From assembly GCA_019722365.1 (NCBI GenBank), contig JADFUC010002245.1, positions 82,246 through 146,245 of the forward strand: a DNA stretch of 64,000 nt, read 5' to 3'. The notes under the pieces are model-generated. The model searched no databases and was not told the DNA's origin. It was given only the letters and a program-made list of their open reading frames with translations. Origin of the DNA: Lithospermum erythrorhizon. Lineage: Eukaryota; Streptophyta; Magnoliopsida; Boraginales; Boraginaceae. This document shows positions 35,521 through 47,195 of this stretch, piece by piece. Each line of letters opens with the position of its first letter. The stretch's first letter is position 1. The translations under genes and the position numbers were made by a program.

Positions 35521-36357
35521 TATTGATTAGTCCGTTCCACAACGGTGAAGCCCAGTTGAGTATATGCGCGTTAGAGGATGGTATCTTTGGTGGGGATATG
35601 AGAGATAGGAGGTTTGATATTTGGGGAGTTTTAGTGGTTGTTGAGTACATTGATTTCTTTACGAAATTATTGTGCTTCTTGAACTTCTATTATATCTTGC
35701 GTGTATTATGTCTGAGATTTCTATGCGGAATTATGTTGTATGAAGGCACTTTTTAGGTAGTCACGGATATATGTATTTTATTCATATTTAGGCTATTATA
35801 TTATTGATTGACTAGATTCAGGTATGGTAAGTTCACCCTGTGTTAAGTTTCAACTGGCCTCGCGGCTTACACCTTTGCATTGGGCGGCATTTCATTTGTG
35901 CGAGGTTGTGAGCGGCAGTTAAGCGAAGGCATTTGAGAGTTTTATTCAGTGGCTAGGTGATGGCGTCGGGTGGCGAGAGGATCTCGCGATACGATTTTGA
36001 TGCATGTTGTCCAAGCTATTTTGATTGTTGTATTATTTTTCACTTTTTAAGCTTTTTCGCAGCAGGGATATTTCATAGTTTTATGTCGGGATCTGATGCG
36101 TATCATCTGTTGTAACATTACTTTTATTTTGGGATATGTTATTGTATATATATATGGGTTTATTAGTTTAGATATCGGTGATGGATTATAAATTTTAAAA
36201 AGCTGTTTTGATTTGGGAAACTTAATTGTGATCACATTTTTTGGATGAAGCTTAGTTGTATTTTTTAAAGCGGCGTCCGTCGGTTTGGTGACTCGTGTTC
36301 GGATTTTAATGACTGCCAGCTCGGAGGCGGCCGGCACAGGCGAGATGGGTCTGATTT

Positions 36358-36367
36358 TGGTATCAGC
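36358..36367 (+). other. primer-binding site after the 33.5-kb LTR
   Basis: TTGGTATCAG then CTTAGG, close to the tRNA-Met primer site TGGTATCAGAGC. It shows that this LTR acts as a 5' LTR for the sequence to its right. Confidence 0.65.
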
Positions 36368-36479
36368 TTAGGTTTCGGTGCTTGGGTATGCATTATTGGT
36401 TGTGTGCCTACTTGTTTTTCTTTTAGTCGAGGAGAGTGGTGTCTTTTTTGTATAAGTGCGTGTGTCTTTTCTTTTTGTT

Positions 36480-37095
36480 GCGTAAATTTGAGGATCGACT
36501 TAAGAGTCGTGGGCGAGGTAGAGCGAGAGGTGCCGGGGTAGGAAGAGGAGGCCGGTGGTAGGGGTATAACTATCGGTGAGTACGAGGCGTGGACCCGAAG
36601 TCGGAGGTGCGATCTTCAGCATGTTGAGGATGTTGAGAATTGGAGCACCGTAGAAAGTGAATCTTTCGGGTGGTCGGCAACGAGAGTCGAATCGAGAGCA
36701 AGTTGTTTGACGGTTTAGAAGAGGATCCACTTTGAAGTTTTTAGGGTAGTTCGCGGAAGCCGGGCTAATATTGAGTTCATCAGGGACATGAAGTCGGTGC
36801 AGGCCGATGGGGATTGTGGGCGAGATGAGGTGAAGTTTGCTATAGGCTTGCTTTGAGGGTGCCCTTATTTGGTGGGAGAACTTGAGTGCATCTCATTTGC
36901 GAGAGGGAGGGATCGTGTTTCTGGGAGCAATTTGTTGAGCTCTTCCGGGAGAGTGTGCTTGGAGACCCACGTAGCGGCCTTGGAGAGGCGTTTCGTTTTG
37001 ACCTGGGGTTTGAGGTCGGTGGAGAATGCAGCCGATTCGGTGATTTGTGCCGGCTGCTACGTCATTTCCGGTAGGCGAAGAAGCGATAAGCTTGT
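36480..37095 (+). pseudogene. gypsy gag fragment
   Basis: Begins with an Arg/Gly-rich stretch ('GRGRARGAGVGRGGRW', ~36508-36556). After breaks it encodes 'GALIWWENL' (~36857-36885) and 'FWEQFVELFRE' (~36917-36950), matching the conserved 'A..WW......TW..F...F' part of gypsy gag. Gag forms the particle. The fragment stops at ~37095, where unrelated AT-rich DNA begins, so the nucleocapsid knuckle and protease are missing. Confidence 0.7.
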
Positions 37096-37219
37096 ACTAT
37101 ACAATAACAATCATTAAAAAAACTGAAATATTAAGAGGCCTCAGCAGTGAAGTATACATCAAGATAACAAACACATAAAACAAAACTAATTGAACATAAT
37201 ATTTAATCTATAAAATTAC

Positions 37220-37449
37220 CTTCTTCCTGACTTGACACCAACTTCGTCTTACGAACGCTTGACCTGTTTGTGACACATATAATTGAGATAGTAAGGTATC
37301 TAGATTTCTTTTATTCTGGCTATCAATATAAACATGAACCTTCTTATCTGAGAAACCCCTTGATTTGGCATCGACATAAAGTATCTTTCCAATCGATACA
37401 GGCTTGAATCTTGATAAGACCTCTTGCTCTGAGGATTATACTTAATATC
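37220..37449 (-). pseudogene. unrecognised minus-strand exon
   Basis: An AG acceptor (37451-37450, preceded by TTTTCATTAC) opens an exon that, after one frame change, reads 'ILYVDAKSRGFSDKKVHVYI' and 'NLDTLLSQLYVSQTG' and ends at a GTAATT donor or an in-frame TAG ~9 codons later. The long open stretch without a Met, with splice signals at both ends, looks exonic. I do not recognise the family. Position and strand suggest it belongs with the FAR1-like fragment at 31080-31533. Confidence 0.4.
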
Positions 37450-37640
37450 TGTAATGAAAAAGAAACTCAAAACATAAATAACGAATAGTTAAAAAAAATA
37501 TATATGTTCTATACTAAAGCATAAAATGCATCGGCGTTAACTACAAATCTCAAAAGGTATAAAAACTTAATCAAGTTGCGAATATTATGGCATAATAACG
37601 TAATCAAGTTACGAGTATAGCATGTAGAACACAGGCATAC

Positions 37641-37731
37641 GTAAGCCGTTGACTTTGATGATCATAAATGGAAGCTTCATCATCATCATCGAATTCGTTA
37701 TCATATTCAAATCCTACATTGCTAGGCAAAT
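37641..37731 (-). pseudogene. short acidic minus-strand exon
   Basis: Acceptor TTTTGACAG (AG at 37733-37732) and a GTATG donor bound 91 bp encoding 'LPSNVGFEYDNEFDDDDEAS', then 'IYDHQSQRLT'. The acidic character is like the region before the DNA-binding domain of many FAR1-type proteins, but this is inference. Family unknown. Confidence 0.35.
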
Positions 37732-37749
37732 CTGTCAAAAGTTGTTAAG

Positions 37750-38142
37750 AGTAATAGACGATACTATGGTATAAGAACCTATCAATTCTTGAGGCCTAAG
37801 AAAAAATTCCGCTGCCCTGCCGGTGGATTTTCTACTATGTGATACTATGCGGGATTCGTTTGATTAGTTTCGTTAAAATACAATTGTTTTTGTTATATTT
37901 CAGTGATAGTCGGCGGCGTATTTACATAATTTTTTTTTTATCGTAGTATTAAATTATTATTGTTGCAAACTCGTGAAAATTATCCAATTACTTGAGTTTG
38001 AGGAGAGATGTTAGAGTAATAGACGAGTGGGAGTAGCCCACGAGTCCGGTCCATGTATTGACCCACAATTATTATTATTATGTTTAGATTTAATGTCTTG
38101 AGCTCTTTCACCTCATACATAAATAAGACAGAGCTATTATAG
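37750..38142. other. no recognisable gene
   Basis: AT-rich, with ATTATTATTATTATG at ~38070. It ends with TATAG, one side of the likely target-site duplication of the LTR that follows. Confidence 0.4.
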
Positions 38143-39529
38143 TGTAACGACCAACCCAGTCGCCCTAAGGTTAGGATCGTAAGCTTAACTTTGAACACCC
38201 GAGTCACCATCGATGGATGTCAACATAAAATGAATTCATTTGAAAATAATAAAACTTTGTCCATAGTGGTAGACTAGACATCACCCCAAAATACACAGCA
38301 TCATCATAATACAATAGTAGTCACAAGTGACATAATCTTTCAAAGTCTGACATAATATACGTGTCCTAAAGTCTCCAAAAGGATAATAATAGTGCATGAT
38401 ACAACAAAAGAAATCGAATGAAGGGCCAGTGAGGACTTCCCAGCCACCATTGTCTTACCGAAGACCTTTATTGACAACTCGAACTGCAAATCGGCTCCTC
38501 AAGCTCTCTTACTAACTTAACAATCTGGCAATAAAAATGCCGCCCATAACGAAAAGGGGGTAAGGTGCGAAGCTTAGTGAATCCAAATATCACAGTGGTG
38601 ACCGACGACATATATGAATAATCACTTAGAGCGTTGTTAGGCCATAAACATAATAAAGGTAACTGACATAACAATAATATCAAATCTGGCATGTGTCATG
38701 TATAAAAAGAGAAGATCAATGTTATAGCGACCGCTATGTATCGGCCGCCACGAGGTGAGAATCGTATAATCTAAACACTTAGAGTAAAATGCCATGGGCG
38801 ATTCGATTTAAGAACTTCGCATTTTATCCAAAAATTTGATTCTGATTAAAATTCGAGAAAAACGGTTTTAAAATTTTACAAACCATCGGGATGATATCCT
38901 AACAAACTGACTCCATATATATACAACATATCTAAAAGGCGACAATATTGTGAGCCTAAGCGAGAGTAAGCCGTATGCGAATCTGAAAATAATTACCGGC
39001 AAAATTTAATGTAAAGGTAAATCTGGCCAATCAAGCGGTTGACAACACAGCAAAAGCGAGGCTGTGAGGATCACCGGCCGCCCCGATGCTGCTTTAGCCA
39101 CTCGGAATATAAACTCTCAACTTGACCTCTGACTCATTGCCCGCATCAACTGGCGCAAATGATACCGCCCAAGCGAATAGGGGTGTAAGCCCACGAAGCT
39201 TAGTGAAAACTGCAGGGGTAAAACTTGGCCCGTACGAAGCAGGAGCAGGTCAAAAGATATAGTAGTAAATATGAATAAATAGGTATATATCGAGGACTAC
39301 CTAATAAGGTCATATCATAAAATTCCAAGAAAGTCTAGGCCTTGACATCTCGAGATATAATACAAAGTCTGCATTAAAAGTAGCGATCACCCATAATAAA
39401 ATCACCGAGACTCGACCATGGCTATAACTCTAGTCGCGTGAGCCGTGATCTCGTATCTCACAACTATACCCGACCTACAATGCTTGCGTATGCTCGATCC
39501 GTCTACTGAGGAATGGACCAATCGCTAAT

Positions 39530-39800
39530 AAACACATTTCTTATACCGTAGTATAAGGCCCAGCATATGATGCACACGTAGAAGTGATCACAAATAATCA
39601 TACCGCTCTTATGAGTATAAGGCCAGGCAACAGCTTATACCGTAGTATAAGGCCAAACCCACACTTATACGTAGTATAAAGGCCCGGCACCAACGATGCC
39701 ATAGCGACAAAGTGATACACGAGATAATAATCTTACATTTCTTATACGAAGTATAAAGGCCAAACCTTATTTATACCGTAGTATAAGGCAATAGCGTCAC
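39530..39800 (-). repeat. CTTATACCGTAGTATAAGGC repeat in LTR 2
   Basis: About seven copies of the partly palindromic CTTATAC-GTAGTATAAGGC word, spaced irregularly at 30-80 bp. Confidence 0.7.
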
Positions 39801-41253
39801 ATATCTTGCAAGGAAAGGGAGTAAGCTGACACAATCATCCCACGAATATGAAATTGTATCCACAATACTCAGGAGTAGCCTCGAGTCGCGCCAACTCGAC
39901 GACACGCCGAGCAACTACCTACTCTGCTCCCCGAGCAATATCAGAAAGCCTGGCGGCTAAAAGCGTCTCACAATCAAAAATCAATAGAACACCATGAGGC
40001 CACATAAATACAAGTGCCGACAGGTCACATAAATGCAGTGCCGACAAGGCCACAGGCTTCCACAGAAAGCATAAGTTGAGAGTTCAAACTATTCTTTACC
40101 TCAGCTTGATCTTCAAGGCCCACCCAATGCAATCACATAATCATATCATGGCTCACCTTGAAATGAATCACGCCAATCATGCGACAATGACATGTTTCAC
40201 GCAATTTAAAGTAAGTACGTAAGGTAGCACTTGATGAGATAATCTTGACTCTGCTAGCTTCTACAGAAATCTCGCGAAATCACAATCACGGCAAATACCA
40301 CTCCAGATCAACGCTTCAACAAAAATACCGGAAAGTACAATCAAAACCCTCTTTTATACTTAGCGTTCTAGAAGATACATTACCAACTCTACAAGTGGAA
40401 CAATTGCTAAACGGTCTAAAACGGCGAATAAAACAATGAAATAAACGGCCGTCAGGACACGACGATCGGCCCCCTACAAAATTTCCACCTTGCTCGTTTT
40501 AACATTTCAAAATCCACTAACTTATAAGTCATCTTATAACCACCGAGTCGTAATTAACAACTTTATACTCCAAAATCTGATTACAACTCGACTTACAAAT
40601 CGCGCTACCGGCCTAACTCCCTGTCGATTCATAAATCCGCAATTCTAACCTTACAAAAACTTCTGATAAGGTCCCAAATTAACCCCCTACGCATTTAAAA
40701 AGTCTTATAAAAAGTCAACAACAAAAAGTCAACTAACCTAGAAAAAGTCAACTTTATCTTAAAATCCTCGAACAACGTCTTAAATCATGAATTAACTACT
40801 TACGCTCGTAAATACTTTACCCATATGAAACTTAGAAACCAATTAAATTCAATTTAGCAAAACTCAACAAAGTCAACTATCGCCGAAACGAAATATCCCA
40901 AAAGATTTGAACTTCGTACACTTAATTGAAAGGGGCGATGAGGAAAATATTCAACCAACGATCTTTGAGTTTGAGCAACGTCGAAGAAAGAGAGAAATGG
41001 AAGAATTTCAAGGGGAGGGAATGGAATATTTAAATGGCAGCTTGGAAAGGGGATAGAGGATGAGGATGAGTTGATGATGATGAAGAGGATGAGATGATAA
41101 GAGATATTTTAAAGTGGCTTGAGTCCGTTCGGTTCGGTTAATTTTTCCACTTTAGCTTAAATCTCGTGAAGCAATTCCCGAATGTACATGACATAAACTA
41201 CTACTCATATAATCTTAGTCTCGATACATCACGTCTTGTTCGAAATTATTTAT

Positions 41254-44200
41254 TGTAACATTACTTGGTGGGCCACGAGGTTGGGATAAATCGACACGAA
41301 TAAACGAGTCACCCGGCGATGGACAACGATAAAAATGACTTCATTTAATGTGATAATAAAATAATACAACTCGTCCGTCGGGTGAACTAACAACGCGCGG
41401 CAGTAGTAATAATATAAATCTGACATCAAACAATGGGTTTTACAACTTCGAGACAACAATAATTATGCATTACAACAAAACTCCAAAGAAGATAAAACCT
41501 TATTTGAGGTCTTGAGCCACCGTCGCCACCTCAGCAGTGCGGCTACTCGACGTCATCTGGAATGCGTCCCTTATTGACCCTGAGCATAAAGCGCCCGCCC
41601 ATAGGAAAATAGGGAGTCAGCTAAAAAGCTGAGTGAAAACAAATATCCTGAAGTTAACCTACATTTCGTACAAACAAGGATAATTCAAGAACACTTTACC
41701 TGTTGCGGTATCCACCCCAAGAGTTATATTTTATATGCTCCTACCGACAAGATAAATCTTTTCTTAATGGGCTTTCCGACCCGACACCGACAAATCCACA
41801 CCACGTCAACAACTTATTCCGCGATGCGCGCCTTAATCACGGGAGATATGCCTGCATTTATTATCTTTAAGTATAGCTAATACTGAGCATAATATGCGGC
41901 TTCGAACACCTGACAACTTCAACGTATATCCTGACATCTCGTAACTTTCAGCATCACCTTTGACTCAACCATTTATCTTTAGTTCATCTTAAAAAGTGCT
42001 ACTCTAATTATAATCGTACACTCCTATAGCGTCTAAATGTTTATCATAAGAACCTCAATCATTTAGGTACTTTAATACAAAGCTGAAGCGGCCGTATATC
42101 TTAAATCAAGATAACTTAAGTGTGGAATTATCTCACCAAAATCTTCATTTAGTGAACTTATTCACCGCAATGGTATCAACGTCGTGGTTAGATCGTAACC
42201 TATATACTAACACGTTTGAATCAACTTTCCCTTATATACAAATATAAATTGACATAAATACATAGATTAAGCATAAACATCGGTTTATAATTTTTATACT
42301 TAATGTCCTACCGTTCAAAGTTATCTCAACCATTAACTTGACTCGACTTTTAACCTTAAGGATGTATAACGATTTATACTGACCTAGTATTCACAAGAAA
42401 AAATCGGATCATATTATATCGATTATCAACTTGAAACCTAATTAGGCATAATTTCTCGAGCCAGCGTCTAGTATATCGGCTGAATTTTTATAACCAATAA
42501 GCAGTCGTAAGGCCAGTTATACAACACCATAGAACTTTAAACAACGTGTCAGATATAATACAAAGTCTCGATATAAAATCCGAGATTGGCAGCGACTATA
42601 ACTTTAATTAAGTGACCCGTATCTGCCATGCTCTCCTGTATACTGACCTCTAATGCGCGTATGCTCAATCCGTCTACTGCTTGGGGAATGGATATTGTCA
42701 TTTGATAAACAACTTCCTTTTATCTTGGTAGTATAAAATGGCATATGATGCACATGTAGTGATAATAGATCTACATTTGCACTTATACCAAAATTAGCAA
42801 GACCCCAGCGCGTAATGCGCATGGCAAAGTGATAATGAATCTCATTTTGCACTTATAGCGAAGGACAAGACTGACGACGATGCACATGTAGTGATAGATC
42901 TCATTTGCCTTATACCGAGAGTATAAGGCCAACGACGATGCACATAGCAAAGTGATAATAGATCTCGTGCTTATGCGAGTATAAGACTGACACCGACGAT
43001 GCATAGCGAAAGTGATAATGAATCTCATTTTACTTATGCAGTATAAGGCCCGACACGACGATGCGCGCCAACAAAGTGATAATGAATCTCATTGCTTATA
43101 CGAAGTATAAGACGGCGCGGCCAATGCACATAGCGAAAGTGATAATAGATCTCGGCTGTGACATGCCGAGAAGTATAAAGGCCCGACACCGTGATACATA
43201 GCAAGTGATAATAGATCTCATTTGCACTTATACCGAGTATAAGGCGGCGCGACGATGCACATAGCAAAGTGATAATAGATCTGCGCTGCGCTTATGCAGT
43301 ATAAGGCCAAAACCATGCATAGCGAAACGTAATAGATACCGGCTACACTTATCTTTTAGAAGTATAAGGCAGCGCCCGACAATGCGCATAGTAAGCGATA
43401 ATAGATCTCGGTGCGCTTATACTGCAGTATAAGGCAGCGGCGTCACATATCACGCAAGGAAGGAGAGCCGCTTTAACCCTATCATCCAGTATAGGGTAAT
43501 ATCTAATACTCAGAGTCACGCCATTAATCATAGCATAACTCAGCAGCACCTCTAAATGTCGACTACTACTGCTCTAAACAATATCAAAGCTGCTAAAACA
43601 TCTCGCGATCATAATCAGCAATGCAGCTTATAATGAGGCCACAAAAATACATAAGTGCCCGACAAGGCCTGAGGAAATACATAAGTCTTGAAAAAGCCAC
43701 GAGAAATACAACTTGATGCCGACAAAGCCACGAGGAAATCGAGAAATGCCGACAAGGCCACAAAACACAAGAAACATAGTTGGGAGTTGACTATTACTTA
43801 CCTCGAAGCAAATCTTCAGCGCCACGAGGAAATACAATCGCATAATCATAACATAGCTCCACTTGAATGAATCCACGCATAATCATACAACAATTACATG
43901 TATACCGTTCTCACATAATCATACCGCAGCATATACCATTCTCACATAATCATACCCTGATGACATGTTCACACGATTTAAAGTATTCGTAAATGCGCCC
44001 GTAAGATAAGTACTACTTGGTTGCTTGATAAGAAAGCGTCCACTTTGTCCTCAGTGCCTTTCCCGTTCATTATGTCAAAAACACCGGAAATACAATTACT
44101 ACTCACAACAAATTTAACCACTTATCTTGAATAAATTCACGACTTTGACCGTTTTGAATTTACAAATTGACAACTTAAGTATAGATTACTAGTATGTTTC

Positions 44201-45240
44201 AATAACCATTAAATGATGAATTTCAAGTATCGACTAAATCCATGATCGGCTGACACCTTAACCAAAATACCCAGCAGTTTCAGCCAATTCAATCGGCGAA
44301 ATATCGACTTTTCCAACTAAGGTAAACCCCGTTTCTTATTATGAATCGCTTAGTTCTTCTTCGAAATCTAATAAACTAATTTGACATATATTCCTCGACA
44401 ACTTATAAATCATAATTTCCACCTCAAAAACAATCACAATAAAGTTCGATAACATATTTATACTCTCGACAACATTTTAAAAAGAAATTGACCCAAAGTC
44501 GCTCCAGCTATACCCGACAACTTTCCCTGTACATCGATTATTATAAATCTCTTTATCTTATGTCTGGCGCAGATAATAATTATATTCAATAATATCTCAT
44601 AAAAACGAAGTCAACCCAAAATTCCAAAAGTCAACATCAAGAAATACTGCATCCAAACTCTGCTCTAACTTCAAAAACAACTAATTTAAGGCCTAAGAAT
44701 GGATTTATAGCGATAAAATTCCAAAATCCAAAAGTCAACTCGGCGAAACTCATGAAGTATTCAAAAGATCCGACCTTTTTACCTTGAATCGAGAGAGGAT
44801 GATGAGGAGAAACTCTCGAGAAATTTAAAAGATTAAAATTTCATGAGATGGAAGAGAAATCGAAGAAAGAGAATTTCAAGGAGGCCGGTACTCGCGCGAG
44901 AGGAAGAAGAAGTTGTTCCTTCTTTTGGGCCTAATAGGTTGGTTATGGACCTAAAGAAATAGACCCCGATAGTTTTTATGCGTGGGAAACCCGATCGTTT
45001 TAATTGATAAATGCTTACCGTTTTAAGCATCTAAATGACGACTTCGAACATGACATTTACACCTCGAGGAATTATATTACCACCGATTAATATAACCACT
45101 TTTAAAATTTTAAATCACCAAAGAAATGTCACTAAATAAATAGGTCCGTTGTATTTTCAACTATTCAACTTGAAATTTTTATTTCTCCCTCGAAATAATC
45201 CACCGAGCAACTAGTATAATATTACGGGTGAGTTATTACA
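41254..45240 (-). mobile_element. gypsy solo LTR 3 with exact 5-bp target-site duplication
   Basis: 3987 bp from TGTAACATTACTTGG (41254) to GGGTGAGTTATTACA (45240), minus orientation. TTTAT at 41249-41253 and TTTAT at 45241-45245 are an exact duplication. The family landmarks are in order: GGGCCACGAGG and CGAGTCACCCGG at the right end, GGGAGTCAGCTAAAAAGCTGAGTGAA, the minisatellite, and CTCGAAATAATCCACCGAGCAACTAG near the left end. It is ~1.4 kb longer than its relatives, partly because of the 11-copy minisatellite. This is the youngest of the three nested insertions. Confidence 0.85.
42730..43440 (-). repeat. ~62-bp minisatellite in LTR 3
   Basis: About 11 copies of a unit with GATGCACATAGCAAAGTGAT, then AATAGATCTCATTTGC, then ACTTATACCGAGTATAAGGC. 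Copies differ by short indels. Confidence 0.85.
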
Positions 45241-47195
45241 TTTATACTATCTCGAGGTCCCGCCGCGACCGAATTTTTTTTTAACTTAACGGGTTGTAAA
45301 TGTAACTCATAACGGTATATAGAAATATCGCCAATATACAAGGAACACGTGTAGCAAGCCTCAATCAGCCATGTCGCATAACGATTTATGACATTCATTC
45401 GTTATCGTTTGCTCCAGCGTTTTCTTATCAGTGTCGGCGAGGATCAATATATCAACAACGTATACCTTAACATCATATATCTCGGCCATTACCATCCATA
45501 TATGCATCATAAATATCATGCTCAAATTATATCAACAAGATAAATCATGTCCAACTCGTTGTACTTTCATGGCTTCGATATATCGTGATATTGTCGATAG
45601 TCGTCATTGACATGTATGCGTTATGTGGCCGTTCGTATTCACGTCATTACCAAAACACATGTCTGAGACATATATTGGAGGTTAACAAAACATGAGACTT
45701 GTACTACTTTTTGCTAAACATGGCGTTCTCCTAGTTATTCCGAACTCGGTCCACATTAAACTCCTATCGAAAGCGATTCTTTGTCAATATTCCACAATTT
45801 CTACTTATTACTTTTTACTCTAATATAGTTTATTATAAATTTTGGATTATAAAAGGTTATTTAATACATTGACCACCTCAAAATAAATCCAAAAAATCAA
45901 CTACATTATTTTTTTCATAAATTTGAATTTAATCTCCGTTTAAAATAACTTTTTAAACTTTGAGAATTTCACTTTTTAGAAACTTTTTATAAAATACCAA
46001 TTAGATCACCTAAATTTCCCAACTCAAAGTATAGTTAAAGTGTTCAACCAAACTACCCAAATATTTTTATTCATTTAAAATTTATTTTTCTCCATATTAA
46101 TTCCATTTATTACCACTTAAAAATTCGAGAATCAAAATAAATAGTTAAAACTTTTCAAAAATCACCAAATTTGATACATGCCTTCCTTATACCTTCAAAG
46201 TTATGGAAAGTAAACCTTTTTATTTTAAAACTCCAAATTATTTTCTTTGATTTAAATCTCTTTTCTAGTCATTAATTCCTCAAAAATAGCAAACGATTTC
46301 CAAAAAGTCTAAATTTTCTTGAGAAGGTCGATTTTCAGTAGCAAATCTCTAGACAAATACTCCCTTGAATTATTTCACAAAATTTATATTTATTTCATTT
46401 ATATCTCTGTTTTAGCTAGTTAACCTCACAAAATTTATAATAAACACCAAACGAATTAAAAATTGAAAATTCCTTTCACAAATCAACTCTTTATATAAAA
46501 AATTACTTATAATCAGAATTGGATGATTTTTAAAGCATATTTACTATTTATTTCTTATTTTTCTTATAAAAATAAAATTAATTAATTAAAATCAACCTAA
46601 ACATAAAGTAATTATTTTTCAGAGATGTACTTCTTAAAATATTCTAATATTTCTATCATAACAAGATATAACTTTTAATCCACCATTAAAGATTCAATCT
46701 TTTAACATAATACCCATTTTTCTAAATTTTTCAATTATAAAACAAAAATGAAATATTATCTAGATGCTTTAAGACATGAAATGAAGAGATTACGAGTTCT
46801 ATCATATACCTTAGATGCTTATATGATTGTAGGAACACTTAAATCTTGAATTTTAGATGATAGTTTCACAAAATAAAATAAAAAAATATGGAGAAGGTGG
46901 TGATGATGGTGGGCAGCAACAATAGGGGAGGGAGATGAGGGTTTTGGGGTTAAGGGTGAAATATATATGGTAGTGTTAGGCATGTTTGGTGAGTTTTATT
47001 TCTACACTTATTGTAATTAAATTTAATGAAAACGATCATAAATATATTATTATTCGAGCAACAAAATACTACTCATTTTTATACTCGTCTCGGTTATTCT
47101 ATTTTATTCCGAAAGTATTTATACTATCTCAGTGACATCACATGGCGATATATTTAATATATTTTAAAATGTTTAAAAGCATGTGAGTTATTTCA

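Larger units (their letters stand above)
33536..36350 (+). repeat. gypsy-family LTR (2.8 kb)
   Basis: Starts TGTAATAACCACG followed by an A17 run, has GGTGGGACCGAGGAT in the usual place, ATTTCTTGGGTTTTGACATAG-type U3/R sequence, and a right end with GTCGGTTTGGTGACTCGTGTTCGG and GGCGGCCGGCACAGGCGAG. The family match is to 17958-20480, 24809-27252 and the minus-oriented copies. It contains private repeats at 34677-34808 and ~35150-35520. Confidence 0.8.
38720..45300 (-). mobile_element. gypsy solo LTR 2, inserted in LTR 1 and split by LTR 3
   Basis: The main part, 38720-41253, starts TGTTATAGCGACC and includes GGCCGCCACGAGGTGAG and a CTTATACCGTAGTATAAGGC array. The remaining ~55 bp of its left end lies at 45246-45300, beyond LTR 3. 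Joining the two sides across LTR 3 gives the family sequence GAGATAGTATAAATAATTTCG without a gap. The outer left terminus is worn, so 45300 is approximate. Confidence 0.75.
38143..47195 (-). mobile_element. gypsy solo LTR 1, split by a nested insertion
   Basis: The two halves are 38143-38719 and ~45301-47195 (together ~2.47 kb, the family length). The right end reads TGTAACGACC (RC of ..GTCGTTACA) at 38143. The left end is GTGAGTTATTTCA (RC of TGAAATAACTCAC) ending at 47195. Flanks are TATAG (38138-38142) and TGTAG (47196-47200), a 4/5 target-site duplication. No internal region is attached, so this is a solo LTR left by LTR-LTR recombination. It is the outermost of three nested LTRs. Confidence 0.75.

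Noticed and set aside
42604..43549. Several minus-strand frames of 66-82 codons in series
   Set aside because: All arise from the ~62-bp minisatellite of LTR 3.
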